48,266 nucleotides of DNA. Source: an uncultured Eubacteriales bacterium. Its GTDB lineage: Bacteria; Bacillota; Clostridia; Christensenellales; Aristaeellaceae. Both the position numbers and the translations under genes were made by a program. Below are positions 1 through 9,097 of this stretch, piece by piece. Positions within the stretch are counted from its first letter, which is position 1, and each line of letters opens with the position of its first letter. The notes below the pieces were generated by a model. The model was not told the origin of the DNA. It did not search any database and saw only the letters and a program-made list of their open reading frames with translations. The stretch is taken from assembly GCA_900320085.1 (NCBI GenBank), contig ONRC01000018.1, positions 1-48,266 on the forward strand. Reading direction: 5' to 3'.

Positions 1-2083
1 CGTCCCAGGTCTTGGGCACCTCCAGCCCCAGCTCGTCCAGTACGTCCTCGCGGTAGAACAGCACGGGGAACTCCTGGGTCTCCGGCAGGGCGTAGACGCC
101 GTCGTTATACCGCATGGAGGCCAGGGCGCTGGGATAGAAGGGCTTCACCACCTCGTCAAAGTCCGGGAACTGGGTCAGGTCCACGGCGGCGTTGCGCATG
201 GCGTAGTTGACCGGGAACCAGCTGCCCAGGCTCAGCACCACGTCGGGGCCGTTGCCAGCGACCACGGCAGTCAGAATGGTTTCCGCCAGCACCAGCTTCA
301 CGTTCACGTGGATGCCGGTCTTGGGGGTGAAGGTATCGTCGATCATGGTTTTCAGCACGGTGCTCTGGTCGCGGCCCGTGGTGATCCACACTTCGATCAG
401 CTTATCGTCGTTCTCGTCGTACACGTCGCCCAGGGAGTTATAGTCCACCGTGTAGGACGCGGCGGCGGAGCGGATCTCATGGGCGGCCTTCGCGGCGAAG
501 CCGTCGTTGATCTCGGGCAGCTCGGCCTTTTCGCCGCTGACGATCAGCAGGTCCACGTCCAGCTTGGTTTCGGACATGTTCTGCATGGCGGTGCCCAGGC
601 TGGTGATGTTGTCCTTGAAGTTGGAGAAGGACTGGGTGATGCGCTCGGTGTGGGCTACGAAGCCTTCCATCTGCACGGCCAGGGTCTGGGCCACGGCCAC
701 GCGGTCGCTCTTTTGGCCGGTGATGGCGACGGTGTCGTCCACCAGCTTATAGAGGCGCTTGCTTTCCAGATCCATGGCCTGGATGACTTCGGGATACACC
801 TTTTCCAGGCCGTAGTCGCGGAAGCGGTCGGGGTTCACGCCGGTGAGCACCAGGATCTTGCGGTAGATCAGGTTCAGGCGGTAAATGCTGTCCTCCATCT
901 GCTGCAGGATCGGGCCCATCTTGCCCAGCGTCGCTTCCATGCGCACGGTGTGCTTGCCCGCTTTCAGGTAGAACTGATAGGGCGTACCGTTATCGTCGGA
1001 AAGCGTGCGCAGATCCCAGGAGGTATTGTAATCAAAGGGCACCACGCTCATGGCCTCGAAGGGGACTTCCCCATCGATGTACACGGTGCGGCTGGACACG
1101 CTGCCGCGCTGGTACGCCTGGCGGCCCTTGATGGAAATGTTGTAGTAGCCGTCCTCCGGCACCTCAAATTCCCACTCGATCCACTGGCCCGCGTTGTTCC
1201 ACGGGTCGCCGCCGATGTAGTTGAGCACGGTGTTGGTCACGCTGTAGGGCTCGGTGGCGGGAGAAGAACGGTCATAGCGGGCATACAAAGACGGCGAGGA
1301 ACGGCGGGCAGCTGCTTCGCCCTGCACGGTAGTCTGCCACGCTTTGGCGGTTTCGCTCATCTGCACCTGGGGCTGCGCGGCCCTGTAATCCTCATAGGAA
1401 GCAAAGGATTCCACGGGCGTCAGGGTCATGGAGCGGATCACCATGGGCTCGTTGACCGCCTTCAAGGACAGGGTGTTCTCCCCCGCCTCAAAGTAGAACT
1501 GGTAGGGCTCGATCACGTAGCCCATATCGTCCTTGCAGCGCACCTGCTGCCAGTCGAACACCTCCATCTGCGTGGGGCGGATGTCGTTGCCCTGGTTGTC
1601 CTTGCGCACTTCGTTGGCGTCCGTCCACAGGCGCGTGAAGCACAGGGACCGCGCGCCGGAGAAAGGCAGCTCGCCATTGATGTACAGCTCGCGCTCAATG
1701 TCCACGCCCCGGGCCGGGGTCGTCAAATAGTCCAGCATGACGTTGTACATGCCGGCCTTTTCCACGTTCACCTTCCAGGTGACGTAAGACCCGTCCGGGG
1801 TATATACGCAGGGCACGCCGCCCTCATCCCGGATCTCCGCGTCGCCCTCAAAGGCGGTCAGATCCACCGGGATTTCGGCGTCCCCGCTGGGCGCGTCCGC
1901 GTGCCGCAGCAGGTAGTTGGCGTAGGTATCCTCCCTGCCCAGGCCGGACACGTCGGCGGACAGGTCAATCCCCTCGTATTTGAGGTGGAAGTCCTGCGCT
2001 CCGCCGCCCAGCAGCACAATCAAAGCGATCACCGCTGCCAGGCACAGAATTCCAATCAACCATCCCACTATTTTTCTTCGCAT
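1..2083 (-). CDS. ABC transporter solute-binding protein with N-terminal carbohydrate-binding-like region, 3' end cut by window
   Basis: Reading the minus strand from ATG at 2083 gives 694 open codons with no stop before the window edge, so the C terminus is missing. Residues 1-25 form a signal or anchor segment (MRRKIVGWLIGILC). Residues about 45-380 hold two beta-rich modules resembling galactose-binding/CBM folds, each with an E-x-Y-I-N/D-G-E-x-P-F type strand. From about residue 560 the protein reads like a family 1 extracellular solute-binding protein (LIEVWITTGRDQ, GPDVVLSLGSWFPVNYAMRN, YALPETQEFPVLFYRED). By family this would bind oligosaccharides outside the membrane for an ABC importer. 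A GGGAGAGG ribosome site lies 7 bases before the ATG. The long N-terminal binding region makes it far larger than ordinary sugar-binding proteins. Fold assignment of the N-terminal modules is inference. Confidence 0.85.
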   Translation of the reverse strand, partial: MRRKIVGWLIGILCLAAVIALIVLLGGGAQDFHLKYEGIDLSADVSGLGREDTYANYLLRHADAPSGDAEIPVDLTAFEGDAEIRDEGGVPCVYTPDGSYVTWKVNVEKAGMYNVMLDYLTTPARGVDIERELYINGELPFSGARSLCFTRLWTDANEVRKDNQGNDIRPTQMEVFDWQQVRCKDDMGYVIEPYQFYFEAGENTLSLKAVNEPMVIRSMTLTPVESFASYEDYRAAQPQVQMSETAKAWQTTVQGEAAARRSSPSLYARYDRSSPATEPYSVTNTVLNYIGGDPWNNAGQWIEWEFEVPEDGYYNISIKGRQAYQRGSVSSRTVYIDGEVPFEAMSVVPFDYNTSWDLRTLSDDNGTPYQFYLKAGKHTVRMEATLGKMGPILQQMEDSIYRLNLIYRKILVLTGVNPDRFRDYGLEKVYPEVIQAMDLESKRLYKLVDDTVAITGQKSDRVAVAQTLAVQMEGFVAHTERITQSFSNFKDNITSLGTAMQNMSETKLDVDLLIVSGEKAELPEINDGFAAKAAHEIRSAAASYTVDYNSLGDVYDENDDKLIEVWITTGRDQSTVLKTMIDDTFTPKTGIHVNVKLVLAETILTAVVAGNGPDVVLSLGSWFPVNYAMRNAAVDLTQFPDFDEVVKPFYPSALASMRYNDGVYALPETQEFPVLFYREDVLDELGLEVPKTWD

Positions 2084-2138
2084 GGCATGCCTCTCCCTGT
2101 TTGTTTGATCAAGGTTCCTCTATGCGCAAAGCAAAAGC

Positions 2139-2179
2139 AAAAAAGCGCCACATTTTTTGTATAAATTGGCTGCTTTTTT
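2139..2179 (-). promoter_or_regulatory. 5'-leader hairpin with U-run, possible attenuator
   Basis: On the minus strand the leader of the solute-binding protein contains AAAAAAGC-a-GCCA pairing with TGGC-GCTTTTTT, a 12-bp stem with one bulge that ends in a U-run. It begins about 8 bases after the predicted transcription start and lies about 55 bases before the ATG. It could be a leader terminator or a 5'-end stabilising stem. Confidence 0.5.
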
Positions 2180-2193
2180 GTATCATCTAGGCT

Positions 2194-2222
2194 ATTATAC
2201 TGAAAAAAAGTGTACCTGTCAA
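2194..2222 (-). promoter_or_regulatory. Consensus sigma-A promoter for the solute-binding gene
   Basis: On the minus strand TTGACA (2222-2217), a 17-base spacer and TATAAT (2199-2194) match the housekeeping consensus exactly. The predicted start near 2187 gives a leader of about 100 bases. Confidence 0.85.
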
Positions 2223-2273
2223 TTCAAGTAATCAATTTGTAATATTTATAATTTATTTTTCATATTTCCGTTT

Positions 2274-3140
2274 TTATTGCTCTTCTTTTCCAGAATCCTG
2301 CAAAAAGCATTGAATTTCCGTCATTTTCCGCATCGCTTCTGCGCGGCCGATGTGATATGCTTGTTCCAGTCTGTCAGGATCGTTTTCCGTCCGATGGATG
2401 GGCAGCGCTTCGGGCGGGCAGATAACCAGGCAATTTCCTTTCTTTTCTTCTTCGCGTATCGCGGCGATGTGGGCGTTGTACCGTTCGGGGCGTTTTTTCA
2501 TCGCTTCGGCCAAGCGCGGATATTTTTTTAGCGCCAGGCGAATCAGCGGCAGCGCGGCGCTCTTTTCCTTGCGGTAGGTTTTGGGCTGGGTCAGGATGAC
2601 CAGGCAGCGGTCGTAACCCAGTTTCTTCATATAGAAATAAGGCGTCGGTTCCACCACGCCGCCATCCAGCAGCCGGTGTCCGTCGATTTCCACCACGCGG
2701 CTGACCAGCGGCATGGAGGCGGAAGCCCGCATCCACTGCATGTCCCGGTCTCCCCCACCCGTGCAGCGGTGATAAACGATCTCGCCCGTGTCCACGTCTG
2801 TCGCGCCGACATAGAATGCCATCGGGTTTTCCCGGAATGCCTTCCGGTCGAACACATCCAGCACGTCCGGCAGCTCCCGGTAGCAAAAATCCACGCCATA
2901 CAAGTCGCCAGTCGTCAGCAGGGAATGCAGGCTTTTATAGCGCTTATCCCGGCAGTAACGTTTATTGTATCGGATGGGCCGCCCGATCTGACCGGATTTG
3001 AAATTGCACCCGAACACCGCCCCCGCCGAGATGCCGCCCGCGCCGTCGAACACGATTCCGTTTTCCATCAGCACGTCGATCACCCCGCAGGTGAACATCC
3101 CCCGCATCGCTCCGCCTTCCATCACCAGACCGGTTTTCAT
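2274..3140 (-). CDS. Patatin-like phospholipase family protein
   Basis: The 288-residue product carries the patatin set: oxyanion motif EGGAMRG near residue 8, nucleophile motif GISAGAVFG (G-x-S-x-G) near residue 37, and the catalytic Asp in LLDGGVVEP near residue 157. The family consists of Ser-Asp dyad acyl hydrolases acting on phospholipids. Length and the MKTGLVMEGGAMRG start resemble the bacterial YjjU branch. No signal peptide is visible, so it should be cytoplasmic. Its ATG overlaps the stop of the 2H phosphoesterase gene upstream (3137-3140), so the two are probably translated from one message. The physiological substrate is unknown. Confidence 0.9.
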   Translation of the reverse strand: MKTGLVMEGGAMRGMFTCGVIDVLMENGIVFDGAGGISAGAVFGCNFKSGQIGRPIRYNKRYCRDKRYKSLHSLLTTGDLYGVDFCYRELPDVLDVFDRKAFRENPMAFYVGATDVDTGEIVYHRCTGGGDRDMQWMRASASMPLVSRVVEIDGHRLLDGGVVEPTPYFYMKKLGYDRCLVILTQPKTYRKEKSAALPLIRLALKKYPRLAEAMKKRPERYNAHIAAIREEEKKGNCLVICPPEALPIHRTENDPDRLEQAYHIGRAEAMRKMTEIQCFLQDSGKEEQ

Positions 3141-3667
3141 GTTCTGTCCGCCTCCCTTGAATCCTCAGGCTGCAAATCGTACCTTGCAATAAACTGAGCC
3201 GGAAAGAAGCGGCCCAATTCAAGGGCTGTCACCTGCGCCAGAATCGGGAAAGCGGTATCTTTTATTGCTTCTTTCGCTCTGCGCACTTTATCTTCCTCGC
3301 CGCAAAACAGCGTTGCATGAGGCGTCCAGGGAAAGCCGTCGGCATAAGCGCAGTCAAAAGAGTGATGGAGCGTTCTCAGCCCTTTGTTTTCGGTTGGCTG
3401 CAAAAACAGAACGCAGTCTGAAAATGTATTGGTGCAAACAAACTCCACCGGAAATGCGTTCGTTTTCCCCACTATTTCCCGCATGGTTTGCAGTACCTCG
3501 GTTTCTTTCTCCAATGGAAAGCTGCCCAGGCTGATGTGGAAGGGGATGCCCATGGTTTGCGTTCCAGGATCCCCCAGGTCGATGATTTGCCGCTGCAATC
3601 CGGTCATCAAGTTTTGGGTAGGTTCATCCAGGACCGCCATCACGGTCAGAAAACGCTTTTGTTTCAT
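3137..3667 (-). CDS. 2'-5' RNA ligase/2H phosphoesterase family protein
   Basis: This 176-residue protein shows the two H-x-[ST]-x motifs that define 2H phosphoesterases: HISL near residue 44 in GIPFHISLG, and HATL near residue 117 in FPWTPHATLF. Known family members act on 2',5' or cyclic nucleotide phosphodiesters in RNA or small nucleotides. The bilobal symmetry (two halves, each ending with one histidine motif) is visible and the length is normal. It overlaps the patatin gene by 4 bases. A weak GAGGGCAT ribosome site precedes the ATG at 3667. The natural substrate cannot be deduced. Confidence 0.85.
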   Translation of the reverse strand: MKQKRFLTVMAVLDEPTQNLMTGLQRQIIDLGDPGTQTMGIPFHISLGSFPLEKETEVLQTMREIVGKTNAFPVEFVCTNTFSDCVLFLQPTENKGLRTLHHSFDCAYADGFPWTPHATLFCGEEDKVRRAKEAIKDTAFPILAQVTALELGRFFPAQFIARYDLQPEDSREADRT

Positions 3668-3683
3668 TCATATGCCCTCTGTA

Positions 3684-3722
3684 CACAAAAGCCCGAAGGG
3701 CCTTTTCCAGGCTTCTTCGGGC
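3684..3722 (-). terminator. Intrinsic terminator after clpX
   Basis: The minus strand has GCCCGAAG...CTTCGGGC (3722-3691) around an inner GCCT/AGGC stem, followed by TTTTGTG. It sits just after the clpX stop and separates clpX from the 2H phosphoesterase gene. Confidence 0.85.
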
Positions 3723-3740
3723 ATCGTTATCACATCTCAA

Positions 3741-5048
3741 TCAGCTGGCGGTCGGTTCCTCGGGCAGGACGGCCTTTGGCCGACGGGCACGATGCGCAAC
3801 CGGTTTGACGGGCGCTTCGGCATATTCCAGCACAGGCTTTGCGCCGTTCTCGATCACGTCCTTGGTGATGACGCACTTGCGCACGTTGTCCTGACCGGGC
3901 AGATCAAACAGCGTATCCAGCAGTGCGTCCTCAATGATCGCCCGCAGGCCGCGGGCGCCGCTCTTGCGCTCGATGGCCTTCCTGGCGATGGCTTCCAGGG
4001 CTGCGGGTTCAAACTCCAAGGCCGCGCCATCCAGATCGACCAGCTTCTGATACTGCTTCACCAGCGCGTTCCGCGGCTCGGTGAGGATCTTGATCAGCGC
4101 CTCTTCGTCCAGGGCATCCAGGGTGACGGTCACCGGCAGACGGCCCACGAACTCGGGGATCAGGCCGAACTTGAGCAAGTCCTCGGGCCGCATTTCGCGC
4201 AGGGTTTCCCCCACGTTCTGCTTTGCCTTCTCCTGCGGGTCAGCTCCGAAGCCCATGGACTTCTTGCCGATACGCTGCTCGATCAGCCGGGACAGGCCGT
4301 CGAACGCGCCGCCGCAGATGAACAGGATGTTGGTGGTGTCGATGCGCAGGCATTCCTGGTTGGGGTGCTTGCGTCCGCCCTGGGGCGGCACGTTCGCCAC
4401 GGTGCCCTCCAGGATTTTCAGCAGCGCCTGCTGCACGCCCTCGCCGCTCACGTCCCGGGTGATAGACACGTTCTCGCCTTTGCGGGCGATCTTGTCGATT
4501 TCGTCGATATAGATGATGCCCCGCTGGGCGGCGCGGATGTCGTTGCCCGCCGCCTGAATCAGGCGCAGCAGGATGTTCTCCACGTCCTCACCCACGTAGC
4601 CCGCCTCGGTCAGCGTGGTGGCGTCCACGATGGCGAAGGGCACGTTGAGGATCCGGGCCAGGGACTGGGCCAGATAGGTTTTCCCGCAGCCGGTGGGCCC
4701 GACCATCAGGATATTGGATTTTTGCAGCTCCACGCCGTCCTTTTTCACCGGCGCGCTGATGCGCTTATAGTGGTTGTAAACCGCCACGCAGAGGGTGCGC
4801 TTCGCCCGATCCTGGCCGATCACATATTCGTCCAGAACGGCTTTCATTTCGGCGGGGGTGGGGATCTGGCCGATGTCGGAAGCGGGGGTGATCAAATCCA
4901 CATCTTCCCCCACGATTTCCTGGCACAGCGCCACGCATTCATTGCAGATATACGCTCCCGGCCCGGCAATGATCTTGCGCACCTGATCCTGGGTTTTTCC
5001 GCAGAAGGAGCAGCGCAGCTTCCGGGAACTGATATCATCCTTTGCCAT
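3741..5048 (-). CDS. clpX: ATP-dependent Clp protease ATP-binding subunit ClpX
   Basis: The 435-residue product is a full-length ClpX. It has an N-terminal C4 zinc-binding domain (CSFCGK near 14, CNECV near 36), Walker A GPTGCGKT near 116, Walker [11 protein letters not shown] near 181, and a C-terminal sensor-2 GARGLR near 385. The hexameric unfoldase recognises tagged proteins and feeds them to ClpP. The ClpP-docking loop that is usually IGF reads MGFGA here, a conservative change. The last 30 or so residues form a basic, Pro/Ala-rich tail. It is the last gene of tig-clpP-clpX on the minus strand, 169 bases after clpP, with a heptad inverted repeat in between. Confidence 0.97.
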   Translation of the reverse strand: MAKDDISSRKLRCSFCGKTQDQVRKIIAGPGAYICNECVALCQEIVGEDVDLITPASDIGQIPTPAEMKAVLDEYVIGQDRAKRTLCVAVYNHYKRISAPVKKDGVELQKSNILMVGPTGCGKTYLAQSLARILNVPFAIVDATTLTEAGYVGEDVENILLRLIQAAGNDIRAAQRGIIYIDEIDKIARKGENVSITRDVSGEGVQQALLKILEGTVANVPPQGGRKHPNQECLRIDTTNILFICGGAFDGLSRLIEQRIGKKSMGFGADPQEKAKQNVGETLREMRPEDLLKFGLIPEFVGRLPVTVTLDALDEEALIKILTEPRNALVKQYQKLVDLDGAALEFEPAALEAIARKAIERKSGARGLRAIIEDALLDTLFDLPGQDNVRKCVITKDVIENGAKPVLEYAEAPVKPVAHRARRPKAVLPEEPTAS

Positions 5049-5097
5049 GTTTACCTCATTTTATTTTCTTGAAAGGGGTTAGAGAATAAGGAGAAAT

Positions 5098-5206
5098 AGA
5101 GTTCAGAGTTAAGAGTTCAGAGTTTAGATTTAAACGGTCACAATCATACCACAAATCAATCGTTCATTGAAAAACGATATCATCTGAACTCTTAACTCTC
5201 AGCTCT
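5098..5206. repeat. Heptad-built inverted repeat A (clpP-clpX spacer)
   Basis: The left arm (5098-5120) is a run of 7-base units: AGTTCAG, AGTTAAG, AGTTCAG, continuing AGTTTAG. The right arm (5184-5206) is its reverse complement, with a perfect 16-bp core (5105-5120 against 5184-5199) and about 23 paired positions allowing two or three mismatches. The 63-base loop is AT-rich. The element fills most of the space between clpP and clpX and reaches to within about 11 bases of the clpP stop. Confidence 0.85.
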
Positions 5207-5217
5207 TGACTCTTCCT

Positions 5218-5805
5218 TCACTTCTTCCTCGGCTGATAAATTTCGTCGATGATGCCGTATTCCAGCGCTTCCTGGGCGGACATGAAATGGTCGCGCTCCA
5301 CGTCGTGCTGGACTTTTTCCAGGGACTGGCCGGTCATTTCGGCCATAAGCGCGTTCATCTTGTTCTTCGTGCGCAGCAGCCATTCGGCGTGAATGGTCAC
5401 GTCCGTCGCCTGGCCGGACGCGCCGCCGGAGGGCTGATGGATCATGATTTCGCTGTTGGGCAGCGCCAGACGCTTGCCTTTTTCCCCGGCCATGAGCAGG
5501 AACGCGCCCATGGACGCCGCCAGACCCACGCACACCGTGCGCACGGGGCACTTGATGTAGTTCATGGTGTCAAAGATCGCCATGCCAGCGGTGACGGAGC
5601 CGCCGGGGCTGTTGATATACAGGTTGATGTCCGCGTCGGGGTTGTCGGTTTCCAGGAACAAAAGCTGCGCCACCACGGCGTTGGCCACCTGGTCGTCGAT
5701 GGCGCTGCCCAGAAACACCACCCGGTCCTTCAGCAGCCGGGAATAAATATCATAGGAACGCTCGCCATGAGCGGTCTGTTCGATAACATAAGGGATCAAA
5801 GACAT
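5218..5805 (-). CDS. clpP: ATP-dependent Clp protease proteolytic subunit ClpP
   Basis: The 195-residue serine protease has the standard ClpP length and triad: Ser in GLAASMGAF near residue 98, His in MIHQPSGG near 123, and Asp in VERDHFM near 172. It assembles as a tetradecameric barrel and degrades substrates delivered by ClpX. Conserved N-terminal elements ([29 protein letters not shown]) are intact. A GGAGG ribosome site precedes the ATG at 5805. It lies 140 bases after tig and upstream of clpX, the usual order. The spacer to clpX contains a large inverted repeat that could affect message stability or expression of clpX. Confidence 0.97.
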   Translation of the reverse strand: MSLIPYVIEQTAHGERSYDIYSRLLKDRVVFLGSAIDDQVANAVVAQLLFLETDNPDADINLYINSPGGSVTAGMAIFDTMNYIKCPVRTVCVGLAASMGAFLLMAGEKGKRLALPNSEIMIHQPSGGASGQATDVTIHAEWLLRTKNKMNALMAEMTGQSLEKVQHDVERDHFMSAQEALEYGIIDEIYQPRKK

Positions 5806-5945
5806 AAATTCGGTATCCTCCTGGAGATCGGTTATAAACGAACGCGGCAGACCGCCGGGTTTTCAGGCCCTACAGTCTGCGTCACGTTCATGCTCCCCTC
5901 ATGATGATATGACGTCATGGGGAAAAATATTCGCGGTCGGAAAAA

Positions 5946-7337
5946 TTACTTTTCTTCTTCCGGTTCTTCTTCCTCGGCCACGGCGGCAGCGGCGTCCTCA
6001 ACGGCTTTCAGGGTCTCGGCGGCGTCGATGCGGTCCGCTTCGTCCTTTTCTTCCACCTGAGCGGTTTCCACGATCATGTCCACAGCCTTGCGGATCTTGG
6101 CGTTGTCGCTGAGATATTCCTTCTGCCGGTCGTTGAGGCCCTTCTTGAATTCTTCCACTTCGCGACCGCTGCGTTCGGCTTCCTCGGCGGTGGCCTTTTC
6201 CACTTCTTCCTCGGTCACTTCGATGTTTTCAGCCTTGATGATGGCGTCCAGCACCAGCTGCATCTTGACGCGGTTCTTGGCCTCGGGGCGGTACATTTCC
6301 TTGACCTGGTCCTCGGTCTGGCCGGTGTACTTGAGGTAGTCCTCGTACTTGAGGCCCTGGTACATCATCCGGATCTTGAGTTCCCGCAGCATGATGTCGA
6401 TTTCATCCTCGATCATGGCGTCGGGAATGTCGCAGTCCGCGGCGTCCACCGCCTGCTGCACCAGCTCGTTTTCCAGCTGGACGGCGGCGTTCTTGTCGGC
6501 GCGGTCGGTCAGTTCCTTGGTGATGCTGGCCTTGTAGTCGGCGAAGGTGTCAAATTCGCTCACGTCGGCGGCGAAGTCGTCATCCAGCGCGGGCACAACC
6601 TTGGTCTGGATGCCGTTGACCTTCACATGGAACACGGCGTCCTTACCCTTGAGGTTCTCAGCGTGGTATTCGTCGGGGAACTTGACGTTCAGGTCCTTTT
6701 CCTCGCCGATCTGCATGCCGATCATCTGCTCTTCAAAGCCGGGGATGAAGTGGCCGGAGCCGATTTCCAGGGTCTGGTTGTCGGCGGTGCCGCCCTCAAA
6801 GGCTACGCCGTCCACGCTGCCCGCGTAGTTGAGGTTCACGGTGTCGCCGTTTTCCACGGCGCGGTCGGTCACGTCCGCCATGGTGGTGGCCTTGTCCACA
6901 TCCTGCTGGATGCGGTTGTCGATTTCCTCATCGGTCACCTTGTGGACATACTTGACAGCCTTGAGGCCCTTGTAGTTGCCCAGCTCCACGTCGGGCTTGA
7001 CGAACACCTTGATGGAGAACTGCAAATCCTTGCCCACGCCGATCTGCTTCATTTCGTCCACTTCGGGGCGGTCCACCACCTGCAGGTCGTTTTCCTTGAC
7101 CGCGGCTTCGTACTCAGCGGGGAACAGAATATCAAAAGCGTCGTCATAAAACACGCCTTCGCCGTACATTTTTTCGATCAGCTTACGGGGGGCCTTGCCC
7201 TTGCGGAAGCCGGGCACGGTAACGCGGCCGCGCACTTTCAGATAAGCCTTCTGCACCGCTTCGTCAAACTTTTCGGAAGCGATTTCAAAATTGATTTTTA
7301 CTTGATTGCCGGAAATTTTTTCAACTGTGTAGCCCAT
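5946..7337 (-). CDS. tig: Trigger factor
   Basis: This is the ribosome-bound chaperone and prolyl isomerase for nascent chains. The start at 7337 (MGYTVEKISGNQ) is preferred because GGAGGG lies 8 bases upstream; the longer frame to 7391 adds a non-homologous leader. The resulting 463 residues include the ribosome-docking signature GFRKGKAP near residue 44, an FKBP domain around 155-240 (VNLNYAGSVDG, HFIPGFEEQMIGM), and the helical C-terminal cradle. The last 50 residues are very acidic (VAEEEEPEEEK end). It is first in tig-clpP-clpX and has its own promoter. Confidence 0.96.
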   Translation of the reverse strand: MGYTVEKISGNQVKINFEIASEKFDEAVQKAYLKVRGRVTVPGFRKGKAPRKLIEKMYGEGVFYDDAFDILFPAEYEAAVKENDLQVVDRPEVDEMKQIGVGKDLQFSIKVFVKPDVELGNYKGLKAVKYVHKVTDEEIDNRIQQDVDKATTMADVTDRAVENGDTVNLNYAGSVDGVAFEGGTADNQTLEIGSGHFIPGFEEQMIGMQIGEEKDLNVKFPDEYHAENLKGKDAVFHVKVNGIQTKVVPALDDDFAADVSEFDTFADYKASITKELTDRADKNAAVQLENELVQQAVDAADCDIPDAMIEDEIDIMLRELKIRMMYQGLKYEDYLKYTGQTEDQVKEMYRPEAKNRVKMQLVLDAIIKAENIEVTEEEVEKATAEEAERSGREVEEFKKGLNDRQKEYLSDNAKIRKAVDMIVETAQVEEKDEADRIDAAETLKAVEDAAAAVAEEEEPEEEK

Positions 7338-7406
7338 CAGGAACACCCTCCATATTCGCCCTTTGGCGTGGTTGTGCTCCATGCACCGCATAAAGCACTA
7401 TTCTGT

Positions 7407-7435
7407 ATCATAACACAGAAACGCAACAAATGCAA
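7407..7435 (-). promoter_or_regulatory. Probable extended -10 promoter for tig
   Basis: On the minus strand TTGCAT (7435-7430), 17 bases, then TGtTATGAT with the -10 at 7412-7407. The -35 is weak but the TGn extension compensates. Confidence 0.5.
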
Positions 7436-7488
7436 GGGATTTGTTACGCTCCACGGTCGTCCGGGTCATATTTTTTTCAGTTTATTAA

Positions 7489-7508
7489 CAAAAGCCCCCG
7501 CCGGCTTT
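7489..7508 (-). terminator. Short intrinsic terminator after the esterase gene
   Basis: The minus strand shows AAAGCC-loop-GGCTTT followed by TGTTAAT. The 6-bp stem starts on the last base of the esterase stop codon. Confidence 0.45.
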
Positions 7509-8284
7509 CACCGCTGCCACAGGAACGGCATGAACAAGCCCGTCTGCTTTTCCCAGTCCGCCTCGCAATGTCTGCCGCCGATCTGGCAATACAGCATCGT
7601 TTTTCCGCCCTGCCGTTCGATTTTATTGGCGGTCGTCCGGCAGGTTTTATACACCCAGCTGGTTCTGTCCTCCTGCCAGGGGTCGATCTTTTGCAGCCCG
7701 CCGTAGCCCTCCTGCGTACCCCAGGAAAAGTAAGCCCGCGTGTCTGGGCTCAGGGGCGTTTCGTTCATTTCATGCCACAGCATCCCGCTGACCGAGCCCA
7801 GCGACGGCGACAGGCACGCCGCTTTGGAAAAATACCGGTTGTACCGCACCAGCGCGAACGCTGCCATCAGGCCGCCCATGCTGGAGCCGCCGATGCCGGT
7901 GCATTCACGGAAGGGGATCGTGGGGAAGGCGGAATCAATGTAGGGCTTCAATTCATAAACGATCCCCCGCATGGTATCGTCCCCCAGGGCCGCGCGGCCC
8001 CGAAGCCAGCCGTAGCCGGTGGCATACGGCAGATATTCGGACAACCGCTGATCGCCCTCATGGCCGCACTCCACCCCGACGATGATCATGGGCTTTTCCC
8101 AGGACGCGCAGTAAGCGTCCAGCCCCCAGCTTTTGCCGTAGGTCGCGTCCTCGTCCCGGAACAGATTATGCCCGTCGAAGAAATACATCACCGGGAACGG
8201 CGGCTCGCCAAAATCCGGGATGCGGATATGCAGCGGCCGGTGCGCGTTCAGGGAATGAAAATAAAAATCCTGTTTGATCAGCAT
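7508..8284 (-). CDS. Putative esterase, alpha/beta hydrolase (esterase D-like)
   Basis: The 258-residue product matches the putative-esterase family (PF00756 type). The nucleophile elbow is GIGGSSMGGL near residue 133, the strand before it reads PVMYFFDGHNLF, and the likely catalytic histidine is in GGRHCEADWEK near 240. Family members hydrolyse small carboxylic esters, including siderophore, feruloyl or acyl sugar esters, and some are acyltransferases. There is no signal peptide. The ATG overlaps the stop of the DUF3267 gene (ATGCTGA at 8284-8278), so the two are translationally coupled. The substrate is not deducible. Confidence 0.85.
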   Translation of the reverse strand: MLIKQDFYFHSLNAHRPLHIRIPDFGEPPFPVMYFFDGHNLFRDEDATYGKSWGLDAYCASWEKPMIIVGVECGHEGDQRLSEYLPYATGYGWLRGRAALGDDTMRGIVYELKPYIDSAFPTIPFRECTGIGGSSMGGLMAAFALVRYNRYFSKAACLSPSLGSVSGMLWHEMNETPLSPDTRAYFSWGTQEGYGGLQKIDPWQEDRTSWVYKTCRTTANKIERQGGKTMLYCQIGGRHCEADWEKQTGLFMPFLWQR

Positions 8285-8865
8285 TTTGCATCCTCCGGCA
8301 CATAGAACGTTTGCTTGGGCCCGGTATCCTGCATCAGCGTGCGGCTGTCGGTGAACCGCGTCAGGTACAGCCAGGTGTCATACAGATCCCCCACGCACCC
8401 GCCAATATGAATCGCCAGCAGGATGGCGGTATACATTTTATCCCAGGGGTTGGAAAACATGGCAAGCGCCGCGCCGAGCACCACCGTGAACACACAGAAG
8501 GGCGCCAGCAGCGAAATCAACGACGCCTTCCGGTACACAAAAATGTCCGGCACACCGCAATAAGCCACCGACAGCGTCAGGCCAAAAGTCAGCTTCTGCC
8601 CCGTCAGCAGCTTATACGCCGCGCCGTGCACCAGCTCATGCAGAATCATATAGGCAAACATGGAAACAAATAAGATCAGCGTCCGCGGACTGGACAGATT
8701 TTCTTCCAAACCCGTTGGCCGAATCAGGAAGTAAGCGGCGGCGATCAACACAGCCATGATTATGCCGCCCACTAAATTCAGCGTCACAGCCAGCTTCTTA
8801 TCCGTCGCGTCAACGACAAACTCCTCTTTGTATCCCGCTGGCAGTTCTTTTTCATAATGCTTCAT
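8278..8865 (-). CDS. DUF3267 family membrane protein (possible zinc metalloprotease)
   Basis: The start at 8865 (MKHYEKELPAGYK) has AAGGGAG 7 bases upstream; a TTG-initiated extension to 8916 is less likely. The 195-residue protein has about four hydrophobic segments and the motif HELVHG near residue 76 in MILHELVHGAAY. This H-E-x-x-H-like signature is typical of DUF3267 proteins and recalls intramembrane or membrane-associated zinc peptidases. A second conserved helix (LISLLAPFCVFTVVLGAAL) follows. It is cotranscribed with the esterase. Proteolytic activity is inferred from the motif only, since the third metal ligand was not assigned. Confidence 0.8.
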   Translation of the reverse strand: MKHYEKELPAGYKEEFVVDATDKKLAVTLNLVGGIIMAVLIAAAYFLIRPTGLEENLSSPRTLILFVSMFAYMILHELVHGAAYKLLTGQKLTFGLTLSVAYCGVPDIFVYRKASLISLLAPFCVFTVVLGAALAMFSNPWDKMYTAILLAIHIGGCVGDLYDTWLYLTRFTDSRTLMQDTGPKQTFYVPEDAKC

Positions 8866-9097
8866 TCCCTTGCTCCCTTCTAAAGAATGTATGCCGATAT
8901 TCTCCAAATAAAACAAAATTCCTGCAAATTATTGCAATTATCAGCTGACGCTATTCCGCTCCGTTTCGGTCGGAACGCCAGTGGTGGTTCGTCTTTATAA
9001 AGTCTCTTGGTCAAGGCTGTTTACAGTTTGTTCATTATAAGTGACCCCTGGCTCAAGCCGCAGGGCAATCGCTTATTGCAATTAAGTTACAAAACCA

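Noticed and set aside
308..2164. Long plus-strand frame of 618 codons
   Set aside because: It is antisense to the solute-binding gene, which has a signal peptide, ribosome site, promoter and family motifs; the plus frame is a Gly/His/Val-rich shadow caused by GC-rich codons.
5098..5206. CRISPR-like repetition in the clpP-clpX spacer and the three similar loci
   Set aside because: The period is 7 bases, the arms are inverted, there are no spacers, and no cas gene is present.
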